Position numbers and translations under genes: made by a program
The notes under the pieces: generated by a model
What the model was told of the DNA's origin: nothing
Seen by the model: the letters and a program-made list of their open reading frames with translations, nothing else
The model's database searches: none
Source of the DNA: Vulcanimicrobiota bacterium
GTDB taxonomy: Bacteria; Vulcanimicrobiota; Vulcanimicrobiia; Eremiobacterales; Eremiobacteraceae
NCBI GenBank assembly: GCA_019235715.1
Contig: JAFAKE010000095.1
Coordinates: 1 to 46,673, forward strand
DNA length: 46,673 nt
Direction: 5' to 3'
Part shown: positions 28,973 to 37,347 of the stretch, in pieces
Position numbering within the stretch: position 1 is the first letter of the stretch
How the letters are laid out: the number at the start of each line of letters is the position of its first letter

Positions 28973-29722
28973 ATGCCATTGCTTGTCGCCATCGTGTCCC
29001 TCGTCGTCGGTGCGGCCACAGGCCCAACAAATGCCGTGAATCAGATGGCGGCCATTCCGGCGATCACATCCCTGTCCAAGCAGCAGCGCGAACAGCTGCC
29101 GGCGAGTACGAAGGTTTCGGTCGGCAAATACGTCGTGACGCTGGGAGCGCTGCGCAACGAACATCTGCAGCGAGCGACGAACATTTCGATGGCTGCCGGC
29201 TTAGGGACGTCAGCGCTTAAGCTCTTGAATGCAGGCCCGGTCTACAAGGAAGTCGGCAATCTGCATTTGTCCGCGAGCAATCTCATCGCGCTGCTTCAAC
29301 AAACGCCGGTCGTCGAGCCGCCGGGCACATATTCGCAGACGGCGCTCGACATGCAAAAATTCTGCAACGCCGCGCAAGCGACCGTCTGTCTCTACTATCC
29401 GCCCTCGACGACGCTTTTCCAGGGCGGCGGTTGGGCTGAGAACATCGACCCGTATATCACCGACAAATCGGTCTGCAATTCACAGGGCGGCATGCTGCTG
29501 CAGAGCGGCTGCCAGTACAATTACAACACGTGGTACGAGGCGCAGTTCAATCCAGGATCGGGGTTCGCATCGAAAGTCGACTGCAATTCGACCTATTGGA
29601 CGGTGACCGCGATCGACAAACATGGGGCGGTGGTCGTGAACTCGGTCATCCCGCTCGGCACCACGTTCACAACGGGCGGTGTGGCGGCGCACTGCCTCGT
29701 CCGCGTGTGGGTGCAGCCCTAG
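28973..29722 (+). CDS. Exported protein of unknown function
   Basis: I do not recognise this 249-residue protein. The first ~20 residues (MPLLVAIVSLVVGAATG) are hydrophobic and small-residue rich, like a signal peptide but without the usual basic residues. The first half is helical and polar. The second half is rich in Tyr, Asn, Gly and Cys (six cysteines, as in CNSQGG, GCQYNYNTWY and DCNSTYW), suggesting disulfides outside the cytoplasm. GGAGG at 28960-28964, eight bases before the ATG, is one of the best Shine-Dalgarno sites in the window. It is convergent with rpmB. Confidence 0.75.
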   Translation: MPLLVAIVSLVVGAATGPTNAVNQMAAIPAITSLSKQQREQLPASTKVSVGKYVVTLGALRNEHLQRATNISMAAGLGTSALKLLNAGPVYKEVGNLHLSASNLIALLQQTPVVEPPGTYSQTALDMQKFCNAAQATVCLYYPPSTTLFQGGGWAENIDPYITDKSVCNSQGGMLLQSGCQYNYNTWYEAQFNPGSGFASKVDCNSTYWTVTAIDKHGAVVVNSVIPLGTTFTTGGVAAHCLVRVWVQP

Positions 29723-29727
29723 TAGCT

Positions 29728-29919
29728 TTAGACCGCGCGCGCGACGCGCCGGGATTTCAAGCAGGTCGTGCAGACGCGCGCCGTCTTGACGGTGCCGCCT
29801 TCTTTGATGCGGATGGATTGCAGATTCGGTAGCCAGCGACGACGCGTTTTACGCATCGAGTGACTGACGTTGTTGCCTGACGCGGGGCCTTTGCCGCACA
29901 CGTCGCAACGCTTGGCCAT
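29728..29919 (-). CDS. rpmB: Ribosomal protein L28
   Basis: A 63-residue bL28 with [10 protein letters not shown] at the N-terminus, the [11 protein letters not shown] core and a second CxxC (VCTTCLKS), so it is the zinc-ribbon form (CxxC...CxxC). The ATG at 29919 has AAAGGA eight bases upstream; the open frame continues to 29985 but upstream sequence is the promoter region. It stands alone, convergent with the unknown exported gene and divergent from fakA. Confidence 0.96.
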   Translation of the reverse strand: MAKRCDVCGKGPASGNNVSHSMRKTRRRWLPNLQSIRIKEGGTVKTARVCTTCLKSRRVARAV

Positions 29920-29955
29920 GAGGGTTCCTTTCGGACGGACAAGAATGACCACGGT

Positions 29956-29985
29956 ATAGTACCATAGCCGGGACGGTCGCTTCAA
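29956..29985 (-). promoter_or_regulatory. Putative sigma-70 promoter of rpmB
   Basis: On the minus strand, TTGAAG (29980-29985) and TACTAT (29956-29961) are 18 bases apart, each matching four of six consensus positions. Transcription would begin about 30 bases before the rpmB start codon. A plus-strand TATAGT at 29955-29960, reading toward fakA, overlaps this -10. Confidence 0.5.
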
Positions 29986-29999
29986 GAGGAAACGCCTGC

Positions 30000-31616
30000 G
30001 TGCAAGTAATCGCTTGCGACGGAACGCTATTCGCCGACTTCCTGGTCGCGGGCACCTACTTCTTGCGTAAATACCGCTCGGTCGTCAACGATCTCAACGT
30101 CTTTCCCGTGCCCGACGGCGACACCGGCACGAACATGTTCTTCACCGTGCGCGCGGCGATGGTCGAAGCCCACAAACAGCACACGAGGTCGCTCAAGGAC
30201 GTCGCCGCCGCGGCCGCCCAGGGGTCATTGATGGGCGCGCGCGGCAACTCGGGCGTCATCATCTCACAGATGTTCCGCGGTTTTGCGCACGCGGTGCGCC
30301 ACCGCGACGCGATCAACACGCTGGAATTCGCGAGCGCGCTCGCCGACGGCGTGCAAGCCGCGCGCAAAGCGCTGCTCAAGCCGGTCGAAGGCACGATCCT
30401 TTCGGTCGCGGGTGCGGCGGCCAACGCCTGTTTCAAGGCCGCTGCTGCTGAGCCGGATTTCTACGCCGTGCTGCACGCGACGGTCGATGCGGCGAACGAA
30501 GCGCTTGAGAAGACGCCGGAACAACTGGCCGTGCTCAAGGAAGCAAAGGTCGTCGACGCGGGCGGCCAGGGTTTTGTCTACTTCATGGAAGGCATACTGC
30601 GCATGCTGCCGGGGCGCTCGCCGTACACGACCGCGTTCCCGCGCAACCCGGTGCGGCGCACGACGTTCACGAGCAAGCAGACGGTCGAAACGCATCGCTT
30701 CTGCACCGAATTCGTCATCAATCAGACGGCGACGCAGCCCGATGCATTGCGCGCGCTGTTGACGCCGCACGGAGACTCGCTCATCGTCGCCGGCGGCGAC
30801 GGCACGATCCGCGTGCACCTCCACACCGACTATCCCGAAAAAGTCGCGGACATGGCGCGCGAGCACGGCGACGTCTCACGTCTGAAGATCGACAATATGG
30901 AAGAGCAGCATAACGTGCTGGTGGTCGATCGCGAGTCGAAGCCGCGCGGCATCGTCGCCGTCGCGCCCGGCGAGGGTTTCGCCAAGATCTTCAAAGAGCT
31001 TGGCGCCGATGTCGTCGTCATCGGCGGCGCGACGATGAACCCATCGGTCAAAGACCTGCTCGTCGCGGTCAACAAAGTGCTCGCCCCCGTCGTGTATCTG
31101 CTGCCCAACGACAAGAACATCATGCTCGCGGCAAAAGAAGTCGACGCGCTCACCGAGCGCCGCATCGTCGTGTTGCCGACGCCCACCGTTGCCGACGGCG
31201 TCGCGGCGATGTTCGGGCTGCTCAACCATCCCGACGATCCGAACGTCAGCGCCGATCAGGCGCTCGCCGATTCAATGGTCGCCGGCAGCGGCTCGATCTT
31301 CCGCGCAGGACGCGATGCGCAGATCGGCGGCGTGTCGGTGACGCGCAACGAACTGGTCGGCGCGCTCGAAGGGCGCAACGGCCACGCCGAGCGGCTCGTG
31401 GAAGGACCGGATGCAGCCGCCATCGCAGTCGCGATGGTGCGCGCTTCCGTGGAGTCAGATCCATCGCTGGTGACGCTCTATTACGGACACGCGCGCCGGC
31501 GCAAAGAGGCAGAAGCGATCGCGCAGACCCTAAAGGCGCAATTCCCATCCGCGTCGGTTGAAGCATATTACGGCGGGCAACCCACTTCGGACTACGTGAT
31601 CTCCATTGAACGATAG
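30000..31616 (+). CDS. fakA: Fatty acid kinase catalytic subunit FakA (DAK2/DegV-fusion, YloV-like)
   Basis: Phosphorylates fatty acids carried by FakB to give acyl-phosphate. The 538-residue protein has an N-terminal DAK2 kinase domain with the metal/ATP site [14 protein letters not shown] (Asp39, Asp41), [12 protein letters not shown], and VDAGGQGF; a middle domain, and a C-terminal DegV-like domain with [13 protein letters not shown] at the end. GTG 30000 follows AGAGG by ten bases. plsX overlaps its end by 11 bases and a DegV-family gene follows, so the whole acyl-phosphate module is in one unit. Confidence 0.92.
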   Translation: MQVIACDGTLFADFLVAGTYFLRKYRSVVNDLNVFPVPDGDTGTNMFFTVRAAMVEAHKQHTRSLKDVAAAAAQGSLMGARGNSGVIISQMFRGFAHAVRHRDAINTLEFASALADGVQAARKALLKPVEGTILSVAGAAANACFKAAAAEPDFYAVLHATVDAANEALEKTPEQLAVLKEAKVVDAGGQGFVYFMEGILRMLPGRSPYTTAFPRNPVRRTTFTSKQTVETHRFCTEFVINQTATQPDALRALLTPHGDSLIVAGGDGTIRVHLHTDYPEKVADMAREHGDVSRLKIDNMEEQHNVLVVDRESKPRGIVAVAPGEGFAKIFKELGADVVVIGGATMNPSVKDLLVAVNKVLAPVVYLLPNDKNIMLAAKEVDALTERRIVVLPTPTVADGVAAMFGLLNHPDDPNVSADQALADSMVAGSGSIFRAGRDAQIGGVSVTRNELVGALEGRNGHAERLVEGPDAAAIAVAMVRASVESDPSLVTLYYGHARRRKEAEAIAQTLKAQFPSASVEAYYGGQPTSDYVISIER

Positions 31617-32631
31617 CGACGTCGTCATCGCGATCGACGCGATGGGCGGCGATTTGGCTCCCAATGCGATTGTCGCGGGCGCGTGCCGCGCCGCGCGCGA
31701 TTTCGGCTGTCGCGTGCTGCTCGTCGGCGATGAAACCCGCATCAATGCGCAGCTGCGCCGCGAGCGCGGGCGAGCAAACGTGCAGGTCGTCGCGGCGGCT
31801 GAAGTCGTCGCGATGGACGAGCTGCCTTCGGCGGCCGTACGCCGCGGCGGCGCGACCTCGATGGGCAAGGCGATCGATCTCGTACGCGAGGGCGCTGCTC
31901 ACGCCGCCTTCAGCGCCGGCAACAGCGGCGCGTTCCTGGCCCTGGCGACGATCCGGCTGGCGCGACTGCCCGGTATCGCGCGCCCCGGCTTCGCAACCGC
32001 GTGGCCCGCGCACAAGGGACCGATGTTGCTCGTCGACGCGGGCGCGAACGTCGATTGCAGACCAGAATGGCTCGTGCAGTTCGCATTGATGGGCACCGCA
32101 TATGCGCGTGCCGTGCTCGGCATCGACGAGCCTAAGGTCGGATTGCTGTCGGTCGGCGAGGAAGAGAGCAAAGGCAACGCGCTCACCGCTCAGACATTTC
32201 CGCTGTTGGAAGCGGCGCCGATCAACTTCATCGGCAACGTTGAAGGCCGTGACCTTCTCTTGGGCGACGCTGACGTCGTCGTGGCGGACGGCTTTGTCGG
32301 CAATGTGGCGCTGAAGACCGCGGAAGGCGCAAGCGAATACATCTTCAAGCTGCTGCGCGACGCGATCGAGCGCGGGCCGCTGCACGTCAAAGCCGGTGCT
32401 TCGATGCTGCGCCCGGTTTTCCGCAGTGTGCGCGCACGTTTGGATCACCGCTACCATGGCGGCGCACCGCTGCTCGGGGTGCGCGGCAACTGCATCATCG
32501 GGCACGGCCGCGCTGACGACGTCGCCGTGTATCACGCGTGCAAGATGGCGTTGCGCGCGGCGCGTCACGATCTGGTGGGTTCAATCGAGCGCTTGCTCGC
32601 GCCGCAAGCGGCGGCACAGGTCTCGGGTTGA
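31606..32631 (+). CDS. plsX: Phosphate acyltransferase PlsX
   Basis: Interconverts acyl-ACP and acyl-phosphate, the donor for PlsY in glycerolipid synthesis; a peripheral membrane enzyme. The 341-residue sequence has IAIDAMGGDLAPNAIV, FSAGNSGAFLA, LLVDAGANVDCRPE, GLLSVGEEESKGN and GFVGNVALKTAEG, all PlsX signatures. The TTG start at 31606 lies within the end of fakA; the frame begins with the family N-terminus, so it is well supported. fabD/fabH, the usual neighbours, are absent; instead fakA and a DegV gene flank it. Confidence 0.95.
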   Translation: MNDSDVVIAIDAMGGDLAPNAIVAGACRAARDFGCRVLLVGDETRINAQLRRERGRANVQVVAAAEVVAMDELPSAAVRRGGATSMGKAIDLVREGAAHAAFSAGNSGAFLALATIRLARLPGIARPGFATAWPAHKGPMLLVDAGANVDCRPEWLVQFALMGTAYARAVLGIDEPKVGLLSVGEEESKGNALTAQTFPLLEAAPINFIGNVEGRDLLLGDADVVVADGFVGNVALKTAEGASEYIFKLLRDAIERGPLHVKAGASMLRPVFRSVRARLDHRYHGGAPLLGVRGNCIIGHGRADDVAVYHACKMALRAARHDLVGSIERLLAPQAAAQVSG

Positions 32632-33467
32632 GCGCGAAGGTCGCGATCGTCACCGATTCCATCGCGGATCTCGGCGAGCTGGCCGTGGAAATCACCGTCG
32701 TGCCGCTGACCATCACCTTCGGCTCGCAACAGTTCACCGACGGCGTCGACCTGACCGCCGAACAATTCTACGACAAGCTCGAACACGACCATGACCAGCC
32801 AAAAACCGCTCAACCCGCGCCTGCCGCATTCGCCGATGCGTACCGGCGCTTGCTTGCGGGCGGCGCCGAACACATCGTGTCGCTGCACGCCTCAGCCGAA
32901 CTGTCCGGCACGTACAACTCTGCGTCGCTCGCCGCACAGCAGGTGGCGCCGGACCGCATCACGGTCATCGACACGCGCAACGCGTCGGCCGGCGAAGGGC
33001 TGCTCGTGCTGTGCGCGCGCGAACAAGCAGCGCGCGGGGACAGCGTCGACGCGATCGTCGCGCAGGCGCGCGCCGACATCCCAAACGATCTTTTGTTCGC
33101 AGCGATCCCCACGCTGACGTACCTCGCGCGTGGCGGACGCATTGGTCCGCTGCAAAGCCTGCTCGGCAATGTGCTGCAGATCGTACCGATCATCACGCTC
33201 AAAGACGGACTTGTCGCAGAGCACAACAAAGTGCGAACCTTCGCGCGCGCGGTCGACCAGATCATAGACATCGTCGCATCGAGAGTGCCGCAGAAGCGCC
33301 ACGCGCGCTGCGCGGTGATGCACTCGGTGGCCCCGCAGCTCGCGCAGAAGGTGTGCGAGAGGCTCGAGGCCGCGATCGAGCCGGCGAGCATGATCACGAC
33401 GTGCGCCGGACCGACTGTCGGCACGCACGCCGGGCCGGGCGCCGTCGGCGTATTTTTCATCCCCTGA
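32628..33467 (+). CDS. fakB: DegV-family fatty-acid-binding protein (FakB-like)
   Basis: A 279-residue DegV protein. KVAIVTDSIADL, the PLTITFG strand, SAELSGTYNSA, DTRNASAGEG and YLARGGRIGP are the family's fatty-acid-binding signatures; the second Ser of the usual SS(x)LSGTY is Glu here. DegV proteins (FakB) carry a fatty acid to FakA for phosphorylation. The TTG at 32628 overlaps the plsX stop (TTGA) and gives the standard N-terminus; the longer open frame upstream lies within plsX. Ligand preference cannot be predicted. Confidence 0.88.
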   Translation: MSAKVAIVTDSIADLGELAVEITVVPLTITFGSQQFTDGVDLTAEQFYDKLEHDHDQPKTAQPAPAAFADAYRRLLAGGAEHIVSLHASAELSGTYNSASLAAQQVAPDRITVIDTRNASAGEGLLVLCAREQAARGDSVDAIVAQARADIPNDLLFAAIPTLTYLARGGRIGPLQSLLGNVLQIVPIITLKDGLVAEHNKVRTFARAVDQIIDIVASRVPQKRHARCAVMHSVAPQLAQKVCERLEAAIEPASMITTCAGPTVGTHAGPGAVGVFFIP

Positions 33468-33486
33468 TCTGTAAGGATTGACCGCG

Positions 33487-33966
33487 ATGCGCAAAGTCAA
33501 CACAGACATGCTCGAAGAGCTCACCTGGTCCTCGCCGCAAGGCAAATTCAAGGGCGCAGGCAAGCAAGTCTCGGAGGCGCTCGGCCGCAAGCCGAAGTCG
33601 ACGGATCTTATGGACCGTCATCCGTTCGATGTCGAGATATTGCGCGTGGCGCCCGGCCAGATGCCATACCCGTATCACTCGCACAGTGCACAGTGGGAGT
33701 TCTATCATGTGATCTCGGGCTCAGGCACTGTGCGCCACGAGGGTGGCTCGGATCCAATCACGGCAGGCGATGCATTCATATTCCGGCCGGGTGAAGCGCA
33801 TCAACTGATCAACAGCGGCAATGCCGATCTCGTCGTGTACGTGATCGCGGATAATCCGATAGGCGAGTCATGGCATTATCCCGACAGCGGCAAGATCGGC
33901 GTCCAGGCCCCTAAACGCATGCTCGCGCGCACCGCGCCGCTCGACTACTTCGATGGCGAGGAATAG
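33487..33966 (+). CDS. Single-domain cupin protein
   Basis: A 159-residue protein with one cupin barrel at about residues 45-120. Cupin motif 1 is YHSHSAQWEFYHVISGSG (metal-binding His pair and Glu), and motif 2 is FRPGEAHQLINSG. Such proteins bind a metal and may be sugar isomerases, dioxygenases or sensors; no substrate is evident. ATG 33487 is chosen because AGGA at 33474-33477 lies nine bases upstream; a TTG at 33478 would fall directly on that site. It overlaps hemW by 14 bases. Confidence 0.85.
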   Translation: MRKVNTDMLEELTWSSPQGKFKGAGKQVSEALGRKPKSTDLMDRHPFDVEILRVAPGQMPYPYHSHSAQWEFYHVISGSGTVRHEGGSDPITAGDAFIFRPGEAHQLINSGNADLVVYVIADNPIGESWHYPDSGKIGVQAPKRMLARTAPLDYFDGEE

Positions 33967-35131
33967 CTCGTCCGTCTACGTCCATCTGCCGTTTTGCGAT
34001 CGCATCTGCCCGTATTGCGACTTCGCCGTCGTAGAATTCAAGCAGGAACGCGTCGCGCGTTATCTCGCAGCTCTGCACCAGGAGTTGGCGTCCTGCCCGC
34101 AGCCCGCTGCGGTCAGCTCAGTATATCTTGGCGGCGGCACGCCATCGGCGCACACGCAAAGCGAGATCGCGTCGCTGCTCGCAGCGCTGTTCGCGCATTT
34201 CGGCATCGAGCGCGGCAGCGTCGAATGCACGCTCGAGGCGAACCCGTCGCGCAACGCGAGCGCGCTCGCAGGCTTCCGCGCCGCGGGCGTCACGCGTTTG
34301 TCCATCGGAGTCCAGTCTTTTGAGGATCTCGAGCTGCTGCGCTTGGGCCGCGAACACAGCGCGCGCGATGCGAAAACGTTTGTCACCGCTGCGCGCAAAG
34401 CGGGTTTCGCGAACGTCAATATCGATCTGATCGCGGGTGTGCCGGATCAGACGAGCGCGTCGTTCGCGCGCACGTTGGAACGGGCGATCGCGTGCGAGTC
34501 CGATCACGTCTCGGTGTACGCGCTGACGATAGAAGAAGGAACCCCATACGCGAATTGGTTTGCGCGCAGGCCGGAGCGGTTCCCGAATGACGATCGCGTC
34601 GCCGATCTGCTCGAGCAAGCCGAGAGCACGCTCGAAGAAGCGGGATACGTGCGCTACGAGATCTCCAACTACGCAAAACCCGGTTGCGAAAGCGTTCATA
34701 ATCTCGGCTACTGGCGGCAACAAGACTGCGTGGCCCTCGGCATGTCCGCGTCGGGATACGACGATGGACTGCGCTATCGCAACGTGCGCGGTTTCGAAGC
34801 GTATTGCGATGCGATCGAGCGCGGTGGTTCGGCTCGAGAAGATGAAGAGCGGCTCTCGACGCAGGCGCGGATCGGCGAAGCGGCGATGCTCGCATTGCGC
34901 ACGCGCGAGGGTATACGGGACAGCGATTTCCGCGACCGCTTCGGCATCGAGGCGCGCTCGTTTTTCAGCGACGCCATCAATAAATGTCGTCAGGCGGGCT
35001 TGCTCGAAGAGAACCCTCACGGGGTCCGGCTTTCTCCGCGGGGACGGCTTCTGGCCAACACCGCTTGTTCTGAATTCTTACATCCTTCATTCTTACCGGC
35101 CCCCGCCGGTCTTGGGCAAACTACTTCTTAG
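33953..35131 (+). CDS. hemW: Radical SAM heme chaperone HemW (formerly annotated as oxygen-independent coproporphyrinogen oxidase-like)
   Basis: A 392-residue radical SAM protein. The cluster motif is CDRICPYCDF near residue 15, YLGGGTPS and LTIEEGTPY are HemW signatures, and the C-terminal HemN-like domain ends near GRLLANT. HemW binds heme and delivers it to respiratory enzymes, and lacks coproporphyrinogen oxidase activity in tested cases. Its last ~18 residues extend past the usual end and overlap the next gene by 20 bases. In many bacteria it lies near hrcA-dnaK; here it precedes the yacL-like block. Confidence 0.9.
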   Translation: MARNSSSVYVHLPFCDRICPYCDFAVVEFKQERVARYLAALHQELASCPQPAAVSSVYLGGGTPSAHTQSEIASLLAALFAHFGIERGSVECTLEANPSRNASALAGFRAAGVTRLSIGVQSFEDLELLRLGREHSARDAKTFVTAARKAGFANVNIDLIAGVPDQTSASFARTLERAIACESDHVSVYALTIEEGTPYANWFARRPERFPNDDRVADLLEQAESTLEEAGYVRYEISNYAKPGCESVHNLGYWRQQDCVALGMSASGYDDGLRYRNVRGFEAYCDAIERGGSAREDEERLSTQARIGEAAMLALRTREGIRDSDFRDRFGIEARSFFSDAINKCRQAGLLEENPHGVRLSPRGRLLANTACSEFLHPSFLPAPAGLGQTTS

Positions 35132-36167
35132 AACTATCTTCGCGCTGCTGTGCGGATTGCTCGGCTTGGTCGCAGGGATCGAGCTCGGGCATATTCCTGC
35201 GCTCGCCGCGCAGACAGGCACGCTCGCCCGGCTGCGCGACGTCGGCATACCGGCCCTTATCGCGCTGATCGGCGTCGCGCTGTCGCCATACATCGCCAGT
35301 GCCTTCGAACGCATCTCGAGCGCATTCGAAGAGGCGATCGTCAAGATGGCGCCGGCCGAGGCCCTCTCTGGGGCGATCGGGCTGGTCATCGGCCTGGTCG
35401 TGGCGTTCTTGGTCCGCGACATCTTCGCGCCGGTGACTCAATGGCCGCGCTTGGGACCGATAATATCGTTCGTCATCTACATCCTCATCACGCTGTTCTT
35501 CGCCTATACGGGCATCCGCATCGGCCTGCGCGTGCGCGCTTCGAGCTGGATGAGAAGCGGACCGCATGACGGCACCGCGCCGCCCAAGCTGCTCGATACT
35601 TCGGTCATCGTGGACGGGCGCATCCTCGAGGTTGTCGACGCTGGTTTCATCGAGGGCCGTCTACTGGTCCCCAAGTTCGTGCTCAAAGAACTCCAAGCGA
35701 TCGCGGATTCGTCGGATTCGATGCGCCGTGCGCGCGGGCGGCGCGGACTCGAGGTGCTCAACCGCTTGCGCGACACGTCAGGCCGCCTTGAGATCATCGA
35801 TCGCGATGCGCCGGAACGCGACGTCGACAGCAAGCTCGTGACAGTCGCACGCGATCTCGACGCGCCGATCCTCACCAACGATTACAATCTCAATCGCGTC
35901 GCGCGTCTGCAAGGGGTGACCATCCTCAATGTCAACGAGCTCGCCAACGCGATCAAACCAGTCGTCCTGCCGGGCGAAGAGATGTCGGTCAACATCATCA
36001 AGGACGGCAAGGAGCAGAATCAAGGCGTCGGCTATCTCGAGGACGGCACGATGATCGTCGTGGAGAACGGCAAACGCCTGATCGGGGAGACGGTTGGGGT
36101 ACAGGTGACCTCGGTTTTGCAGACCGCGGCGGGGCGCATGATCTTCGCCAAACCCAAACGCGCGTGA
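35112..36167 (+). CDS. PIN/TRAM-domain membrane protein (YacL-like)
   Basis: A 351-residue protein with about four TM segments in the first ~140 residues, then a PIN nuclease fold beginning KLLDTSVIVDGRILEV (conserved Asp residues) with PILTNDYNLNRVA, then a C-terminal TRAM domain (~290-350). This is the Bacillus YacL architecture, whose cellular role is unknown; PIN folds are typically metal-dependent RNases and TRAM binds RNA. TTG 35112 starts just before the first TM; no good RBS was seen and the start overlaps hemW. It begins the block ispD-ispF-gltX-cysE-cysS-rlmB-sigH found in the same order in Bacillus. Confidence 0.88.
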   Translation: MGKLLLRTIFALLCGLLGLVAGIELGHIPALAAQTGTLARLRDVGIPALIALIGVALSPYIASAFERISSAFEEAIVKMAPAEALSGAIGLVIGLVVAFLVRDIFAPVTQWPRLGPIISFVIYILITLFFAYTGIRIGLRVRASSWMRSGPHDGTAPPKLLDTSVIVDGRILEVVDAGFIEGRLLVPKFVLKELQAIADSSDSMRRARGRRGLEVLNRLRDTSGRLEIIDRDAPERDVDSKLVTVARDLDAPILTNDYNLNRVARLQGVTILNVNELANAIKPVVLPGEEMSVNIIKDGKEQNQGVGYLEDGTMIVVENGKRLIGETVGVQVTSVLQTAAGRMIFAKPKRA

Positions 36168-36847
36168 ACATCGCTGCAGTTGTCGCCGCTGCCGGTCGCG
36201 GCAACCGGCTGGGCAAGCCTAAGCAGCTGCTCGAGCTCGGCGGAAAACCGATGGTCGCTTGGTCGCTCGAACTTTTCGAGCGCACACAGGCCATCAACGC
36301 CATCTACATCGCGTGCGAAACGGACGAGCGTGCGCGGTTCGAGGCGCTCGTGCATGAGGTTGCGCCGAGCAAAGGACGCGCGGTTGTCGTAGGCGGTGCA
36401 ACACGTCAGGCGTCGGTGCATGCCGCGCTGTCGGAAATCGCGCTGCCCTGCGATCTGGTCGTCGTGCACGATGGGGCGCGGCCTTTCTTGCGCGCAGACG
36501 TGCTCATGCGCGCGATCGCAGCAGCGCACCACGGCGTGAGCGCGGTCGTCGGTGTTCCGGTCAAGGATACGATCAAGGAGGTGCGCGCAAGCTCGATCGA
36601 GCGGACGATTCCGCGCGAGACGCTGTGGGCGGCGCAGACGCCGCAAGTCTTTCCGTATGACGTGCTGATCGCTGCGCACGCGCGCGCGCTCAGCGATGGC
36701 GTCCAAGAGACCGACGATGCGGCGCTGGTCGAGCGCCTTGGCGCTCCCGTCACCGTCGTCATGGGTTCGTACGACAACATCAAGATCACGACGGCCGAGG
36801 ATTTGGAAATGGCGCAGCTCAGGGCGCGATCCGAGGCACGGGTATAG
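36164..36847 (+). CDS. ispD: 2-C-methyl-D-erythritol 4-phosphate cytidylyltransferase
   Basis: Third step of the MEP pathway, making CDP-methylerythritol from CTP and MEP. The 227-residue protein has the nucleotide-binding AAAGRGNRLGKPKQLLEL, VVVHDGARPF, VPVKDTIKEV and the ETLWAAQTPQVF motif. The GTG start overlaps the upstream stop (GTGA). It is directly followed by ispF, as in most bacteria. Confidence 0.95.
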   Translation: MNIAAVVAAAGRGNRLGKPKQLLELGGKPMVAWSLELFERTQAINAIYIACETDERARFEALVHEVAPSKGRAVVVGGATRQASVHAALSEIALPCDLVVVHDGARPFLRADVLMRAIAAAHHGVSAVVGVPVKDTIKEVRASSIERTIPRETLWAAQTPQVFPYDVLIAAHARALSDGVQETDDAALVERLGAPVTVVMGSYDNIKITTAEDLEMAQLRARSEARV

Positions 36848-36849
36848 CG

Positions 36850-37347
36850 ATGCGGATCGGATTCGGATTCGATGCGCACCGTCTTGTGAACGACCGGCCG
36901 CTCGTGTTGGGCGGCGTCCGCGTGCCGCACGACAAGGGTCTGGAGGGTTTTTCAGACGCAGATGTACTGATGCACGCGCTCATCGACGCGGTCCTCGGCG
37001 CAGCAGCGCTGGGCGATTGCGGCACGCATTTCCCTGCAGGCGAAGCGCGCTTCGCAAACGCGCACAGCCTCAAACTGCTCGAGCTTGCTATCGGCATGGT
37101 GCGCCGCGCGGGTTGGCAGGTAGGCAACGTCGACTGCACCATCGTCGCGGAGAGGCCGGCGCTCGCGGGGCATCTTGGCGCCATGCGCGCCATCATCGCC
37201 AACGCGCTGCAGATACCGGAAGCCGCATGCAACGTCAAGGCTAAACATACGGAGGGGCTGGGCTTCACCGGTTCGGGCGAGGGGATGGCTGCATTTGCGG
37301 TCGCGATGCTCCAACCATCCGAGCAGACGGCGCACGAGGTGAGATGA
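36850..37347 (+). CDS. ispF: 2-C-methyl-D-erythritol 2,4-cyclodiphosphate synthase
   Basis: Cyclises CDP-ME 2-phosphate to MEcPP in the MEP pathway. The 165-residue protein has the zinc ligands in GFGFDAHRL and LMHALIDAVLGAAALGDCGTHFP, and the C-terminal AKHTEGLGFTGSGEGMAAFAV signature. It starts two bases after ispD and its end overlaps gltX (ATGA). It is monofunctional and not fused to IspD. Confidence 0.96.
   Translation: MRIGFGFDAHRLVNDRPLVLGGVRVPHDKGLEGFSDADVLMHALIDAVLGAAALGDCGTHFPAGEARFANAHSLKLLELAIGMVRRAGWQVGNVDCTIVAERPALAGHLGAMRAIIANALQIPEAACNVKAKHTEGLGFTGSGEGMAAFAVAMLQPSEQTAHEVR

Noticed and set aside
31246-32568. 440-codon minus-strand frame opposite fakA/plsX
   Set aside because: Low-complexity Arg/Ala composition and no family motif; plsX on the plus strand is unambiguous.
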